Assembly (NCBI GenBank): GCA_907163345.1
Contig: CAJQUN010000021.1
Span: 2,418,001 to 2,482,000 of the forward strand
Length of the DNA stretch: 64,000 bases
DNA from: Haberlea rhodopensis
Lineage: Eukaryota; Streptophyta; Magnoliopsida; Lamiales; Gesneriaceae
Direction: 5' to 3'
A program made the translations under genes and the position numbers. Below the pieces are notes generated by a model. That model made no database searches and was not told the origin of the DNA. It was given only the letters and a program-made list of their open reading frames with translations. Below, one piece after another: positions 33,470 through 45,268 of this stretch. How positions within the stretch are numbered: the stretch's first letter is position 1; each line of letters starts with the position of its first letter.

Positions 33470-35333
33470 GGATATCTACAATATAAATATGCAAAATAAG
33501 TTTATGATTTAAATCATTTAACATGGTCTTATATTAAATGATACTCCCACTATTTTGTTTGAAAAATATCAACCCTCGAAACCTTTAGTGGGCCAAGATC
33601 CATATTTCGCCTAATCTTGAGTTAGCTTTGGCTAATCGCCCAAGACTCGGTTATTTAGGTAGACAACACTTTGTCAATTACATCACATATAATTCTTGGA
33701 TAGTTGGACGAACAACACTTTGTTCAATTCATCAAATGAATTAAAATCCAACACATGCCTCTAGGTTCCCAATCCTATTGAGATAACCTAGTTAAGTCGT
33801 ACCCAATTAAAGTATAACGGATATCACTTTTATCCTTTCACGCCTTACTAAGATTGCCACGGTGCTTTGCTTTGGCAAACCCACACATGTACAATCGAAG
33901 TTATTGACGAGTACTTTTACTTTGGGAGGCATCTAAAACTTAATATTTTAGAGGGATTTATTGATCTCATGATTAATTTGATAATTTAAAATATGTCCAC
34001 TACATATAGTTGTATACATATCTACATATATGTGAATACTATTATCAAACTAAAACATAAGATAAATCATGCATCAACATACATAATAAAACGTGACATG
34101 GTTATAGCCCCTACTAATGATTTTCTCAAGCCAATGAGAAAATCCTATGAGTCAACTTAAGGTAACTTCACAAGCACATTCCTTTGGCTCCAATTTGTGA
34201 ATGGCCTCCTCATCCCGGCACGATGCTCCATCTTCATTGATCACCATCAATAAAATAAACTACACTATTTACAAGATATAGAATTCCTCGATTCACATTC
34301 GAGGGGACATAGGGGAGGGATTACATTTAGAATGAAATAGAGAAAGGCAGGTCGTATTATAAATACAAACATCCACAAATCCTATCTAATAGGTCAAAGG
34401 GCTATAACCACGCACCATGCTCAAACAACACATAAAGCATGCATTAACATTTAATTAATTAAATTCTAAACATTTTAAATTTAATTCTAATTAAAACTGT
34501 AAAATAATTTTTGAAAAATTATCGTACGCTCGGGACATCACATGCCACGAACTAAAGCGACTAAGACTCGAACCACCATGGTTCGAACCACAAACACTCG
34601 GCTGGACCATAGATGGGCCTAGGGTTCGAAACCCTAGCCCATGGCCGAGCCAAGCTCGAGCGGCGGCGGCGCTAGGGTTCCAAACCCTAGCCGCCTCGCA
34701 CCCTTTTGGTATTTTATCGAGCCATCTTGTTTTAAACGCTGGAATTTGTTAGCCACGAGTCACGGTCATGCCATGCACGGGGTTCACTCAACCATCTCGA
34801 GCTAAGGGTTCGAAAAACCTTGCTCTCATGTGGTAAAGTTACTAATCCATGCATGCGTGAACCATTATCGAGTCAAAGAGTTCAAAACTCATCCACGTCT
34901 CAAAACTTTAGAAAATAAGGCGATGATGGCCGAGCCATGCATGGCTATTAGGGTTCGAAACCCTAGCCGTCATGAGCTAGCCGTCACGTCCAATGGGTTC
35001 TAAACCCTAATTAATTTTCGACACTTCCATGCACAATTATTAGCCACAACGACTAAGCCATCTCGAGCCAATGGTTCGAAAACCCTAGCCCTCATGTGGC
35101 TAGCCGTGGTGACATTTGTGATGGTGATGGCCGAAAACTTTATGACATATGGTTCGATATTCGCCTAATTATATCAAATACAACTTTACGATGATTTTCA
35201 AAAACTAAATATTTATTTCATATCATATATGAATTAAACAGTTTTAATTAGCATGCAATATTAATTCTAATATGATTAACACAATTTAATCACATAAATC
35301 CGATATGAGCCTTGTACACGGCTCTGATACCAC
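33470..35333 (-). other. long untranslated leader of young copia element
   Basis: 1864 bp between the 5' LTR and the gag ATG, with no open frame of note. Its distal half carries repeated CTAGGGTTCGAAACCCTAG near-palindromes and GAGCCAAGCTCGAGCGGCGG runs, unusual in this AT-rich region. The primer-binding site TGGTATCAGAGC is at 35332-35321, separated from the LTR by one base. Confidence 0.8.
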
Positions 35334-36833
35334 TGTAAGTAATCCTTAGAGCATACAACGCAGCGGAATAAAATTTTTAGGATTACAAACCAGCAGATCT
35401 ATACATAGGTTATCATATCGGATTAAGGTATACGAAGGTCTCACCCTTGTAGCGTGTTTGAAACAGAATCCACGGAGCAGCACCACGTCCTACGCCTTCT
35501 CCGAGTCAATAGCAAAACTCAATGAGTTTTGCCTCAACGGTATCCACACGATCAAATCGGGTGAAGGGATGGATTAATAACAAGTTGCTAGACAAGTTAT
35601 TAAACCGATACACGAAGCTAACTCGATTCACAATCGAATGATGGCACGAAAACAATCAAGGATGCCCTTCGACAATGAAGAAGCCGAGAGCAAACTTGAG
35701 AGGCGGCCGAGAGCTTCTCACGTGTAGGTTTTTGATATTATGAAGTGTTATATCAAGTCTTACTAATTAAACACCTTGCAATCATATTATATATGATTAA
35801 TTAAAGGCTTTCATAAAGCCTCATGGGCTTAAGCCCATGATTTAATTAATCATTATGATTATTAATTAAGACTCCTCTTAATTATTTAATTCATCCCATG
35901 AATTTAATTTCCCTTCTCGATTTAATCTTTTGTGCGACCCGATAGGATCTTGTAATGTTGGCAGTGACATAAAATCTCATTTTATGTCGCAAGCATTGAG
36001 CGGTATCTAGCAACACATCAATGCTACCCAAATTACAAGAATGTCAATGACTCGACATAACCTTTAGAACTTGTGATAATATTAATCATGTAACTTAATC
36101 CCTTTGTCCTTTGTGTTTAGATTGAACACGAGTCATGGAATAGTCATACTCGTATATCCAATCTTTTTTCTTGATCCCCAAGTAGAACTAGAATAAACGA
36201 ATAAGCTCGATATCTCATATCGACTCATTCGAGCATGGCCATGCATTTTAGTTCTCACTTGATCAAGGGCCAAACACATCTCCTGTTATATAGGAGGGAC
36301 AAATCCTATCTCGATCAGTCAACATCTCTCTACATAATTCGTAGTGTATCCAATAGTCGCCTTTATAGATTACCCTGTTACGGGTAACGTTTGACGATAT
36401 CAAGATACATAACTCCTTATGTTGGGATCTCTGATGATCACAAGTCGTAAGGATTACATACATTATTATCACTATGAGAATTGCATATGACGATCATATA
36501 ACTATCCATGTTGCATTCTCATGGTGGGTCTGTCCAGTACATCGTTCTCTAACATGTACCCATGTATTGATTTGATATCTCATATCAATGAACAATTCAT
36601 CGATCAACACATACTAGTCTCTACGTATTATCATTATCCCTTTCATGATAATACTTGACTAGGGACATCTTTAAGAATAATACAATATTATTCTAAGGAC
36701 ATTAACATATATATTAATTCACAATGCACAGTTAAAAGAATAATATATAATAATGAATTGCCATTCATAAAACCATAAACATTGTATGTCTTAAACAATC
36801 ATCTAATGACTTGTCTTAGGGCATATCCCAACA
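35334..36833 (-). repeat. 5' LTR of young copia element (1500 bp)
   Basis: Partner of 27992-29492. Ends CCCAACA at 36833. The flanking 5 bp on the right are AATTC. The left side of the array is truncated, so no target duplication can be matched. Confidence 0.95.
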
Positions 36834-36862
36834 AATTCTGCATGAATTGATTTTTAACCTTT

Positions 36863-37090
36863 GGTGCACGATTTTTTTGGCATGTGGGTGCACGATCATT
36901 TTTTGCCTGTGGGTGCACGATTTTTTTGGCTTGTGGGTGCACAATTGTTTTTTGTCCTGCGGGTGCACGATGTTTTTGGCCTATGGTGCACGATTATTTT
37001 TGCCTGTGGGTGCACGATTTTTTGGTATGTGGGTGAACGATCATTTTTGCTTGGGGTGCACGATTATTTTGGCATGTGGGTGCACGTGCT
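36863..37090. repeat. GGTGCACGA minisatellite, about ten 22-26 bp units
   Basis: Each unit is GGTGCACGA followed by a T-rich stretch and a GGC-TGTG word, for example GGTGCACGATTATTTTTGCC. Units vary in length and sequence. Related degenerate words lie on the other side of the copia array near 26900. The open frames crossing it are simple repeats, not a gene. Confidence 0.9.
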
Positions 37091-38946
37091 ACAGTAACCA
37101 CGCCATGGTTATTAATGTAATTTTGACAGGAAATGGACCTAAGCGAATTGTTGTTTTTTTGGTAGTCTAAGTTGAATTATTATTGACCAAGTGGTACCGG
37201 CTTGTAAGTATCCCTTAAATAAAAAGTATTAATTATATAGAATATTCAAACCATTATATACATAGTTTCGGGTAAACGGAAGATAAAGACACAAATCTAT
37301 TATTTTTATGAAGATATATACAATTTATAACCTAAAACATCCACAAATTTCATGCATATTTAGTTTTTTAAACACTTCTTTTAAGCTTTAGACATTAATG
37401 CTTAGCATAATAATTATCGAAGTTTCAAAATGGGAAACAATAATAACCTTGGATGTTAGCTTTTCTTTTGCTGTCTTTACAAGAAAGAAAAAAAAAACAT
37501 TAATTATTAATATGTCCTTATTTAGATTTACAATTGGTGGTGACATTATTAAAGAGCACACCAATGATAGTGAATAATTGATAATATTTTGGGTGACATG
37601 GTAGCATAAATATTTATTAAAGAGGAGCATAGCACAGTGCACAATGGCTGTAAAGTGCAGCCAGTTGCTTTCTTGCAAAACGGGTTTTTTATTTTTCAAG
37701 CACTTGTTAAGTCGGTTTAATTGATGATATTCTTAAAGCCAATAAAATCATTTATTTGATATCATGTAGAATATTTCATCCACATTAATGCCAAATAAAT
37801 GGCTGTATATCACAGGGCACCAACCCGGATAGCATTTTATTATATGTTGGCCACAAAAATTAAATAAATGATACCCTTCTTGGTGTTATGCTGAAAGCTT
37901 AAATTTTCAATCTTACATACTCATTCAAATTAATAATGAATAACTGTATTAATTATGTTGCGAGTAACAATTATTCTTACCTGGAGGATGGCCAAAATAT
38001 GATATTTGAGCAGCCATAACAATTTTAAAATATTTGAATTGTTATGTTAACACTCACTATAACATATTTAAGTGTCGAATGACCCTACAATGGAAGCCAG
38101 AGTCAAATTATCGTAAGGTTGTGTAATTATTGAGAGAAATTGATTGTTGCATAATAATAATTGCACTTGATGGAAGATCAATCAAAAAAGACGTTCGGAT
38201 TGTCTCAGAGTGTCGCTCTTGTTTCCCTCGTTCTGGTGTTCCTCATGCTCGTGTATACGAGTACATGTGCCAGCATCAAGCTAGTAACTTTGAGTGATAT
38301 GTTGTGATTATCTAATCAAACGTGGTTCCCTCTTGTAAATGCCGAATTCCCCACTTAGGACGGGATTCCCCTTGGACATTCTATTCAGTTATTGCTTGCT
38401 TCCTGAGCCGTAGTTTTTAGCATATAACCCCAATATGTACTGTTTATAACATATTTTTTATATCGTTATCACCAAATATAATTTTGACTAAAATATGCAC
38501 AATCCCACAATTTATTTATAAATCTCTTGATAATTGATTTTCAAAAACCTTGTAAATAGATAATAAAAATAAACAAGTTAGTAAAAAATTCGATCATGTG
38601 GCTGTGATTTAATGGTCGTCAATCCCTCCCGTTAGATAATCAAAATAAACAAGTTAGTTAAAAATCTGATCAAGTAGAAAGTTACGACAAATTCAGAAAT
38701 ATGTAGAAAATTGCAATATAACATGTTCTATTCTTTTTCTCTCTTATGTTGAGGTCTAATTTTGAGACATCACTGAAAAATATCAAATGAAGTTTTTTTT
38801 TTCGATTTTTGTTGCTATCTTTTTTTTCTTTGAATGAATTTTTTTCGCTAACATTTCTTTTTGTCAGTTAGTTTGATGTCTTTTAAGTACATTATCACTA
38901 TTAATATGAAATATTTATTGTCGAAAATTCCACGTCACATCAAAAT
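37091..38946. other. intergenic DNA, AT-rich
   Basis: No repeat or gene of known family recognised apart from the small ORF at 38170-38307. Confidence 0.5.
38170..38307 (+). CDS. possible small secreted or membrane peptide (45 aa)
   Basis: ATG 38170 to TGA 38305-38307 encodes 45 residues: a polar N-terminus (MEDQSKKTFGLS), a hydrophobic run of about 18 residues (VALVSLVLVFLMLVYTS), then TCASIKLVTLSDML. The layout fits a signal peptide or a single membrane anchor. No family was recognised. It may be a lone first exon, a decayed gene fragment, or chance. Confidence 0.3.
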   Translation: MEDQSKKTFGLSQSVALVSLVLVFLMLVYTSTCASIKLVTLSDML

Positions 38947-39875
38947 TGTTGGTTCTTTTCTTTTTGTTCAAGTAGACAAAAAACTCATAAGATCAAAAAC
39001 ACTGTCTTATAAATAAAATGTTTGAAAACAGTAGAAACTTACAATAACAGTTTAAATATACTGTGCAGAAACTTTGTTGTGTAGTATCTGAAATGGACGA
39101 GGCCACAGTAAACCGTGTGCCCGTAAATTCTAAATTGCCCGCCTACAACTTCTGGCCTCCTGGACAAGAGAGTTCCAAGGTACAACGCCTGAACACTTCT
39201 GTTTGGATTGAAGCAAAAACCCAGACAGACTCACTCGAACACTTAGCAGTGTGTAGTACTCTCAAGATAAGATGATATGATATGAAATACAATTTCGGGA
39301 TGAAGAAAGCATAGAGCTGATGCAGCTTATATAGCTGATGCAGCTTATATAGCTAAGCAGCAGACCACTCCAAAGGTCTCAGAAATTAAGTGTAAAGTTT
39401 AATGGGGTAAATGAAAAGTCTCAACACTTAACATCAGATTAATATGGATTTAAGTCTCACACTTAAATCTAACTTCAATTCTGCAGGTAGGTGAAAAGTC
39501 TCAAACTTAATACTCAGCAGAATATGAAAAGTCAGGTAGATGAAAAGTCATTTCAGAAATCCGAGTAGTAAAAAGATAGGGTTGCCTTCGCGGCAGCGAC
39601 ACGCGCGACGCGGCGCGGCGTGGCAAGCCGAGCCGAGCCGAGCCGCCGGACGGACGGCTCGCAAGGGGCACCCATCTTTTCTACTTAACTACACTCTATT
39701 GATTTGTATCTCATTATAAACAAACCATAAATGTATCATTTTCTCAATGTGGGATTTCTTTAGCCTAATTGACTATTCATAATTAACTTACCATAATTTT
39801 GTTCTCATTAACAAAATTAACAACAATTATTGGGCTTTTAATAATTAAAACCCAATTAATTTATTAATCCCAACA
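38947..39875 (-). repeat. 3' LTR of deleted copia element (929 bp)
   Basis: Aligns with 42632-43429 but is longer. It has a tandem duplication of an 18-bp word (AGCTGATGCAGCTTATAT, 39316-39353), an extra stretch near 39430-39580, and a longer GC-rich block at 39588-39672 (CGCGACGCGGCGCGGCG, then repeated CCGAG). Confidence 0.92.
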
Positions 39876-40387
39876 ATCCCCCACATGAATGCAATATGGC
39901 GAAAAAATTACACAATGCACCTAGATGAAGATTTGAGAGTACTTTGAGAATCCACTGCATCAGGATAGGTGGTGATGAACCTTGAACATTCCTTAGTAAA
40001 GTATCATCGGATATACTTGTCAATCAGTGGACGTGATGCCTTGAACTGTTCGACGTTTTATGTATAACAAGACAACAATACTCACACAGCTTCATCTCTA
40101 CACTATTATTGGTTCTTTCGTTGTTGTCCATTTTGGCCCTGGACTGCCTTGGATGTTTCATCGAATACTCTAGAGATTTAGCCCTCAGGTAACCTCATAG
40201 AAACGGCCCCTTCACATTCGATATAGGCGATTTCTCCTAAAGAGTATCCTGCAATACCCCACTTTATCATCTCGAGATAGAAGAATCATTAAGAGCATGA
40301 GCTCAGCCTTCCCAAAGTACAGGTCTATCACTCTTTCATCATAGGAATAGGTAAGGAACTCAATTTTCCGAGTGCTTTGTTCGATCA

Positions 40388-40407
40388 CCCCCCCCCCCCC
40401 CCCCCCC
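40388..40407. repeat. poly-C tract (20 C)
   Basis: Uninterrupted cytosines inside the deleted copia element, poly-G on its coding strand. Confidence 0.95.
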
Positions 40408-40453
40408 GAACAATTCGATTTTCGCATTGAACCTGCAAATTGGATTTTACAAT

Positions 40454-41964
40454 TCAGGTTAGGTTGTCATCATGGTTGGAAATCAATTTCATGGGCTTCA
40501 ACCCCAGTCCTCTCGATGAAATCTCTACTCTGTTTCTCGTTATACCTTTCGTAAACGGGTCCACAATGTTTTCTTTAGACTTAACATAATCTGGAGAAAT
40601 AACACTGGTTTTCAGTAGATTTCTCACGGATTTATGTCTCCGACGTATATGTCTAGATTTCCCATTATACACATTGTTTTGTGCTCTTCCCAGAGCTGAC
40701 TGACTATCACAGTGCACGCTAATGGGTGGCACAGGTTTTGATCACATTGGAATGTCCTCCAAGAAACTCCGAAGCCAATCAGCTTCTTCTGCTGCAAGAT
40801 CTAAAGCTATGAACTCAGATTCCATAGTTGATCTAGCAATGGATGTCTGTGTGCATGATTTCCAAGAAACAACTGCACCTCCAATTATAAAGATATATCC
40901 ATTCGTGGACTTTATATTCTTGGAGTCCGATATCCAATTCGCATCTGAGTACCCTTCAATTACTGTTGGATATCTCGTATAATGTAGTCCGTAGTTAGTA
41001 GTGTATCTTAGATATCTAAGAACTCGAACTACTGCCTTACAGTGCTCATAACTGGGTTTACTAGTATATCTGCTCAATCTGTTGACTAAGTTAGCTATAT
41101 CAGGTCTAGTGCAATTCATGAGGCACATGAGACTACCTATGACCCTAGAGTACTCAAGTTGTTGCACACCTTCTCCGTGATTCTTGCAAAGATTTGACAC
41201 CACCTCCATAGGTGTTCTCGCGATGGTATTATTTCCCTTGTCAAACTTGTCAAGTATCTCCTCAACATAATGACTCTAGGAGAGAGAATATCCATCTGCA
41301 TGTATTGTGATATTCATCCCAAGAATCACATCTGCAAGACCTAGGTCTTTCATCTCAAAATTTCGTGACAACATTTTCTTGGTAACATTGATGTTATTGT
41401 TATTACCAACAATTATCATGTCATTTACGTAGAGACATACTATCACATAGTTTGTATTGTCTCTTTTCACGTAGACACACTTATCACATTGGTTTGTTTT
41501 AAACCCATTTGAAAGCATGACGCTGTCAAATTTTTGGTGCCATTGTTTAGGTGTTTGTTTTAATCCATACAAGGATTTCACAAGTCTACACACCTTTGTT
41601 TCTTTCCCTGGAACTACAAACCCTCTTCAGGTTTGTCCATGTAAACCTCCTATTCTAACTCTCCATTTAGAAAGGGTGTTTTTACATCCATTTGATGGAT
41701 CTCTAGGTTATATAATGCAATAAATGCAATTATTAACCTTATAGTCGTTTTCCTGGATACAGGAGCGTATGTGTCGAAATAATCAACACCTTCAGTTTGT
41801 CTGTAGCCTTTGACTACAAGTCTAGCCTTGTACTTATCTACAGTACCATCAACTTTCATCTTCCTCTTGAAAATCCATTTGTGGCCTAGTGGTTTACAAC
41901 CTGCAGGAAGATCCACTAGTTCCCAAGTATGATTATATAAGATAGATTCAATCTCACTGTTCAC
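40454..41964 (-). pseudogene. copia RT and RNase H remnant
   Basis: Minus-strand blocks in several frames. RT fingers WIFKRKMKVDGTVDKYKARL and QMDVKTPFLNGE lie at 41964-41650. RT palm MCRLVKSLYGLKQ and LYVNDMIIVG lie at 41593-41276, where the catalytic YVDD reads YVND. The RNase H region (GYSDANWISD, STMESEFIAL) is at 41209-40742, and the C-terminal CDSQSALGRAQN block at 40732-40454. Stops or frameshifts occur near 41650, 41276 and 40740. The loss of one catalytic aspartate adds to the inactivation. Confidence 0.88.
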
Positions 41965-42245
41965 CGCTTCTTTCTAAAGTCAGAGTCTTGTGAAGACATT
42001 GCTTCCTTGAAAGTAGCCGGATCCTTTTCCAACAGATATGTTAGAAAATCTGAGCCAAAAGGCTTTTCTTTTCTCGCTCTTTTGCTTCGTCTAGGCGATT
42101 CTACATTCTCTTGAGATTCTCTATCCCCCACATTTCTCTTAACATTGGTTTCAATCACTGCAGATTGAGGATCCTCTTTGTCCTCCACCGGTTTCTCCTC
42201 CTTCAGAAACATGGTCAAGTTCAAGGTGGTAACGAATAACATCAT
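41961..42245 (-). pseudogene. copia pol hinge before RT
   Basis: Charged linker with the RRSKRARKEKPFGSDF motif typical of the region between integrase and RT in copia Pol. A frame change near 41975 separates it from the RT fingers. Confidence 0.7.
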
Positions 42246-42261
42246 CTTCTGTTGCCAACGT

Positions 42262-42411
42262 TTAAAGTTGGAACCCTTGAACTTTCCGGTTTCTCAATTG
42301 ATAAAACTGCATTGGACTTCTCAGAACTGACATAGCGGCCTCAGTACCACTAGCTTTGATCACCGGAATCTCAGTATTCACAGCAGGTGTTCGGGTAAGC
42401 TGGTCAGCCAT
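42262..42411 (-). pseudogene. copia gag N-terminal fragment (49 aa) fused to deletion
   Basis: ATG 42411 (MADQLTRTP) to TAA 42262, where the internal deletion joins the pol hinge. Position after the LTR and leader suggests the gag start, but 49 residues are too few for a firm family match. Confidence 0.5.
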
Positions 42412-42631
42412 TTGCTAAAAAAGAACACAAATAAGATAGCACAAATAATATCAAAGCATTTTTTGAAACAGTAGGATTAAACATTTCAACAGTGCATAAA
42501 CAGTGTCTCAACTAAATATGAAACTTGAACAGTAACAATTTGTTAAAGTGCAGTTGATGAAAATCTGAGCTTTGACAGAACACAAAACATAACAACAAAA
42601 AAATACACAAAAGGGTTTTAGAGTTTACGAA

Positions 42632-43429
42632 TGTTGGTTCTTTTATTTTTGTTCAAGTAGACGAAAAACTCATAAGATCACAAACACTGTCTTATAAATA
42701 AAATGCTTGAAAACAGTAGAAACTTACAACAACAGTTAGATATACTGTGCAGAAACTTTGTTGTGTAGTATCTGAAATGGACGAGGCCACAGTAAACCGT
42801 GTGCCCGTAAACTCTAAATTGCCCGCCTACAACTTCTGGCCTCCTGGACAAGAGAGTTCCAAGGTACAACGCACGACCACCTCTGTTTGGATTGAAGTAG
42901 AAACCCAGACAGACTCACTCGAACACTTAGCAGTGTGTAGTACTCTCAAGATAAGATAATATGATATGAAATGCAATTTCGGGATGAAGAAAGCATTGAG
43001 CTGATGCAGCTTATATAGCTGAGCAGCAGACCACTCCAAAGGTCTCAGAAATTAGGTGTAAAGTTCAATGGGGTAGATGAAAAGTCTCAACACTTAACAT
43101 CAGATTAATATGGAAATCTGACTTCAATTCTGCAGGTAGGTAAAAAATATAGGGCTGCCTTCGCGGCAGCTACACGCGCGGCGCGTCGATCGAAGCTGAG
43201 CGAACGGACGGCGCGTGAGGGGCACCCATCTTTTCTACTTAACTACACTCTATTGATTTGTATCTCATTATAAACAAACCATAAATGTATCAATTTCTCA
43301 ATGTGGGATTTCTTTAGCCTAATTGACTATTCATAATTAACTTACCATAATTTTGTTCTCATTAACAAAATTAACAACAATTATTAGGCTTTTAATAATT
43401 AAAACCCAATTAATTTATTAATCCCAACA
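42632..43429 (-). repeat. 5' LTR of deleted copia element (798 bp)
   Basis: Partner of 38947-39875. It keeps TGTTGGTTCTTTT and CCCAACA ends and a shorter GC-rich block at 43158-43222. Confidence 0.92.
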
Positions 43430-43434
43430 AAAAT

Positions 43435-44996
43435 TTCCCTTTTTATCTAGGCATGTTTTGTGTATATACTTTTGGCCTTCGAAATTATTTTGGTGAAATT
43501 TTGCTATTTACAGATATATTTTTTTTGAAAATTTGCTATTTATAGCTCAGCATTCTGTTACATATTAAAGAGCACATACCATGAAACCAGTAATAATAAA
43601 TTCGTGGGAGGTATACTGCTCAGGTACCTGCGAATTCAATATCTTTTATTAGATTATTTTACTGAGATGTCAGAATTTCAAAACATAATTATTTTGGGAA
43701 TGAAATTTTACCCTTTTTTTTAGTTTAAGAGGATATCAGTTTTACGCCTGGTTACGACATCGACCCTTCAAGATCGCCACCAGGTAAATCGAGAGATGTG
43801 CACGGATGGCATGTTTCTGAAGGAGCGGATCAACATGACCCGAACCCAGGGCAAACCCCATAATATTTCAGTGGAGAATTTGTCCCACACGAAATTCGAA
43901 CCTGCGACATCGGAGGAATCTTCCCACATCATCTCAGTTCTTACCAATACGTCTATGCTCATGGGGGCAAATTTATCCTTTCTTACTTCGAAATAGATTA
44001 AGAGCCAAATTAATTTGGGATAATGAGATCTACATATTTACATATGAATCCAACAAACCTTTAATTAATAATAGTAGGGGCAGTCGGATCTGTACTTGAG
44101 GCATGTTCAAACTTCTCATTTCATATATCTTTCAAATTATCTTTATCTATTTATATTGATTAAAATTTTGTATGAAAACTATAAATATCATTTAAAATAC
44201 TTAAAATGATAAAATAAAATTTAAGCTCTAGTAATTAATCTAAGTAGCTATAAAATTAATGTAAACAAAATTTTTTGCAACATTCACAAATTATAAAAGA
44301 TTATTTATATTTCAATATTGTCAACTTGTGAATACTGTTACCATATGTGGGCAGAGCATTTTACGTGAAAACTACACATGGCTACATAGTGCTTGCTTAT
44401 TTATGCAACAAAACTTTGTTACAAAATAATATGAACTACAAAAATTGAGAAAATGTTTTTATATTTTTACAAATTTTGGGAAGGGAACTAGATTGGAATC
44501 CATTTTGATTTTGACGCAAACTATTATAGTTTTTAACAAATTTATGTATTTTTTTAAAATGTTTTAGTGAAGAACCATGTAGATATAATATAGTAATCAT
44601 AGATTGACATAAATATCAACACAGTGATTCGTCAATATGAAGGAATTTTTTACTGTTTTTGTTTTCCTTTTCTTGGGGTACAATCAAGATTAGCAGCCAT
44701 TTTCAAATTTCTTGGATTCCATTTTTAATACTCCAATAACGAACGTAGGCTGTCATAGAATCACAGTGCTTTATCATGTGACTTTTTACAGGTAAAGTTG
44801 AAAATGAAAATTCATCGTTTTGGATATGGTCTTCTGTTGGAATAAATACAAATTGTTACTGATATATCACAGTGATTCTAGTCCTCTGCTTTTTTCAAAA
44901 ATATTTATTTTTTCACCCGCAAAATTTGCCTCCAATCTTGAAGTTCACTTGTCCTTACCCTTAAAGAAACAGTTGATTCTCAGCGTTTTAAATTCA
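43435..44996. other. intergenic DNA, no feature recognised
   Basis: AT-rich, with no repeat pair or coding family seen. The right part probably includes the promoter of the DUF868 gene; no clear TATA box could be chosen. Confidence 0.5.
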
Positions 44997-45095
44997 ATGG
45001 CCGGTTCTGTTTCAAATCCAAGACCTTCTTCTTGTTCTTCCTCATACAGTTCCCTTTCACCATTAAAAATGGGTACTTTTACCTTTGAAATTTGA
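44997..45095 (+). CDS. possible upstream ORF in the DUF868 leader (32 aa)
   Basis: ATG 44997 to a stop at 45093-45095 encodes a Ser-rich 32-residue peptide (MAGSVSNPRPSSCSSS...). It lies about 170 bp before the DUF868 start, probably in its 5' leader, and so could be an upstream ORF. No family match. Confidence 0.3.
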   Translation: MAGSVSNPRPSSCSSSYSSLSPLKMGTFTFEI

Positions 45096-45268
45096 TAATG
45101 AAGCTTATGGAGACACGGGTTCTTCATTTCAACTTCCATTGATTCTTTCTTTGTAAGTTGACCCTTTTATTTGTCGATCTATCAACCTAATCTGGCTTAA
45201 AGTCGAAAGGGGTGGTTAAAGATCATATTTTTGCAGACAAATCTTGGATTTTCTTGAATGTACTGAAA

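Larger units (their letters stand above)
26956..36833 (-). mobile_element. young Ty1/copia element with partial tandem leader copy
   Basis: The right LTR (35334-36833), leader (33470-35333), gag-pol (33469-29508), polypurine tract and left LTR (27992-29492) form a complete element on the minus strand. Beyond the left LTR, 26956-27991 repeats the element's own primer site and about 1 kb of its leader, nearly identical to 34296-35333. The order is thus LTR-internal-LTR-partial internal. The LTRs differ at only a small number of positions over 1.5 kb, so the insertion is recent. The main coding defect visible is one frameshift between gag-protease and integrase. Confidence 0.92.
38947..43429 (-). 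mobile_element. internally deleted copia element with target duplication AAAAT
   Basis: LTRs at 38947-39875 and 42632-43429 begin TGTTGG and end CCCAACA. AAAAT flanks both sides (38942-38946 and 43430-43434), a perfect 5-bp target duplication. The 2.76-kb interior holds only the first 49 codons of a gag-like frame joined to the linker before RT, then a broken RT and RNase H. The rest of gag, the protease and the integrase are gone. The expected polypurine tract GTGGGGGATTG stands at the left LTR. No clear tRNA-Met primer site is seen at the right LTR. Confidence 0.92.

Noticed and set aside
45212..45268. Upstream in-frame ATG of the DUF868 gene as the start
   Set aside because: The 19 added residues do not fit the family; MRDFPSCFGENGVQ at 45269 is the usual N-terminus.
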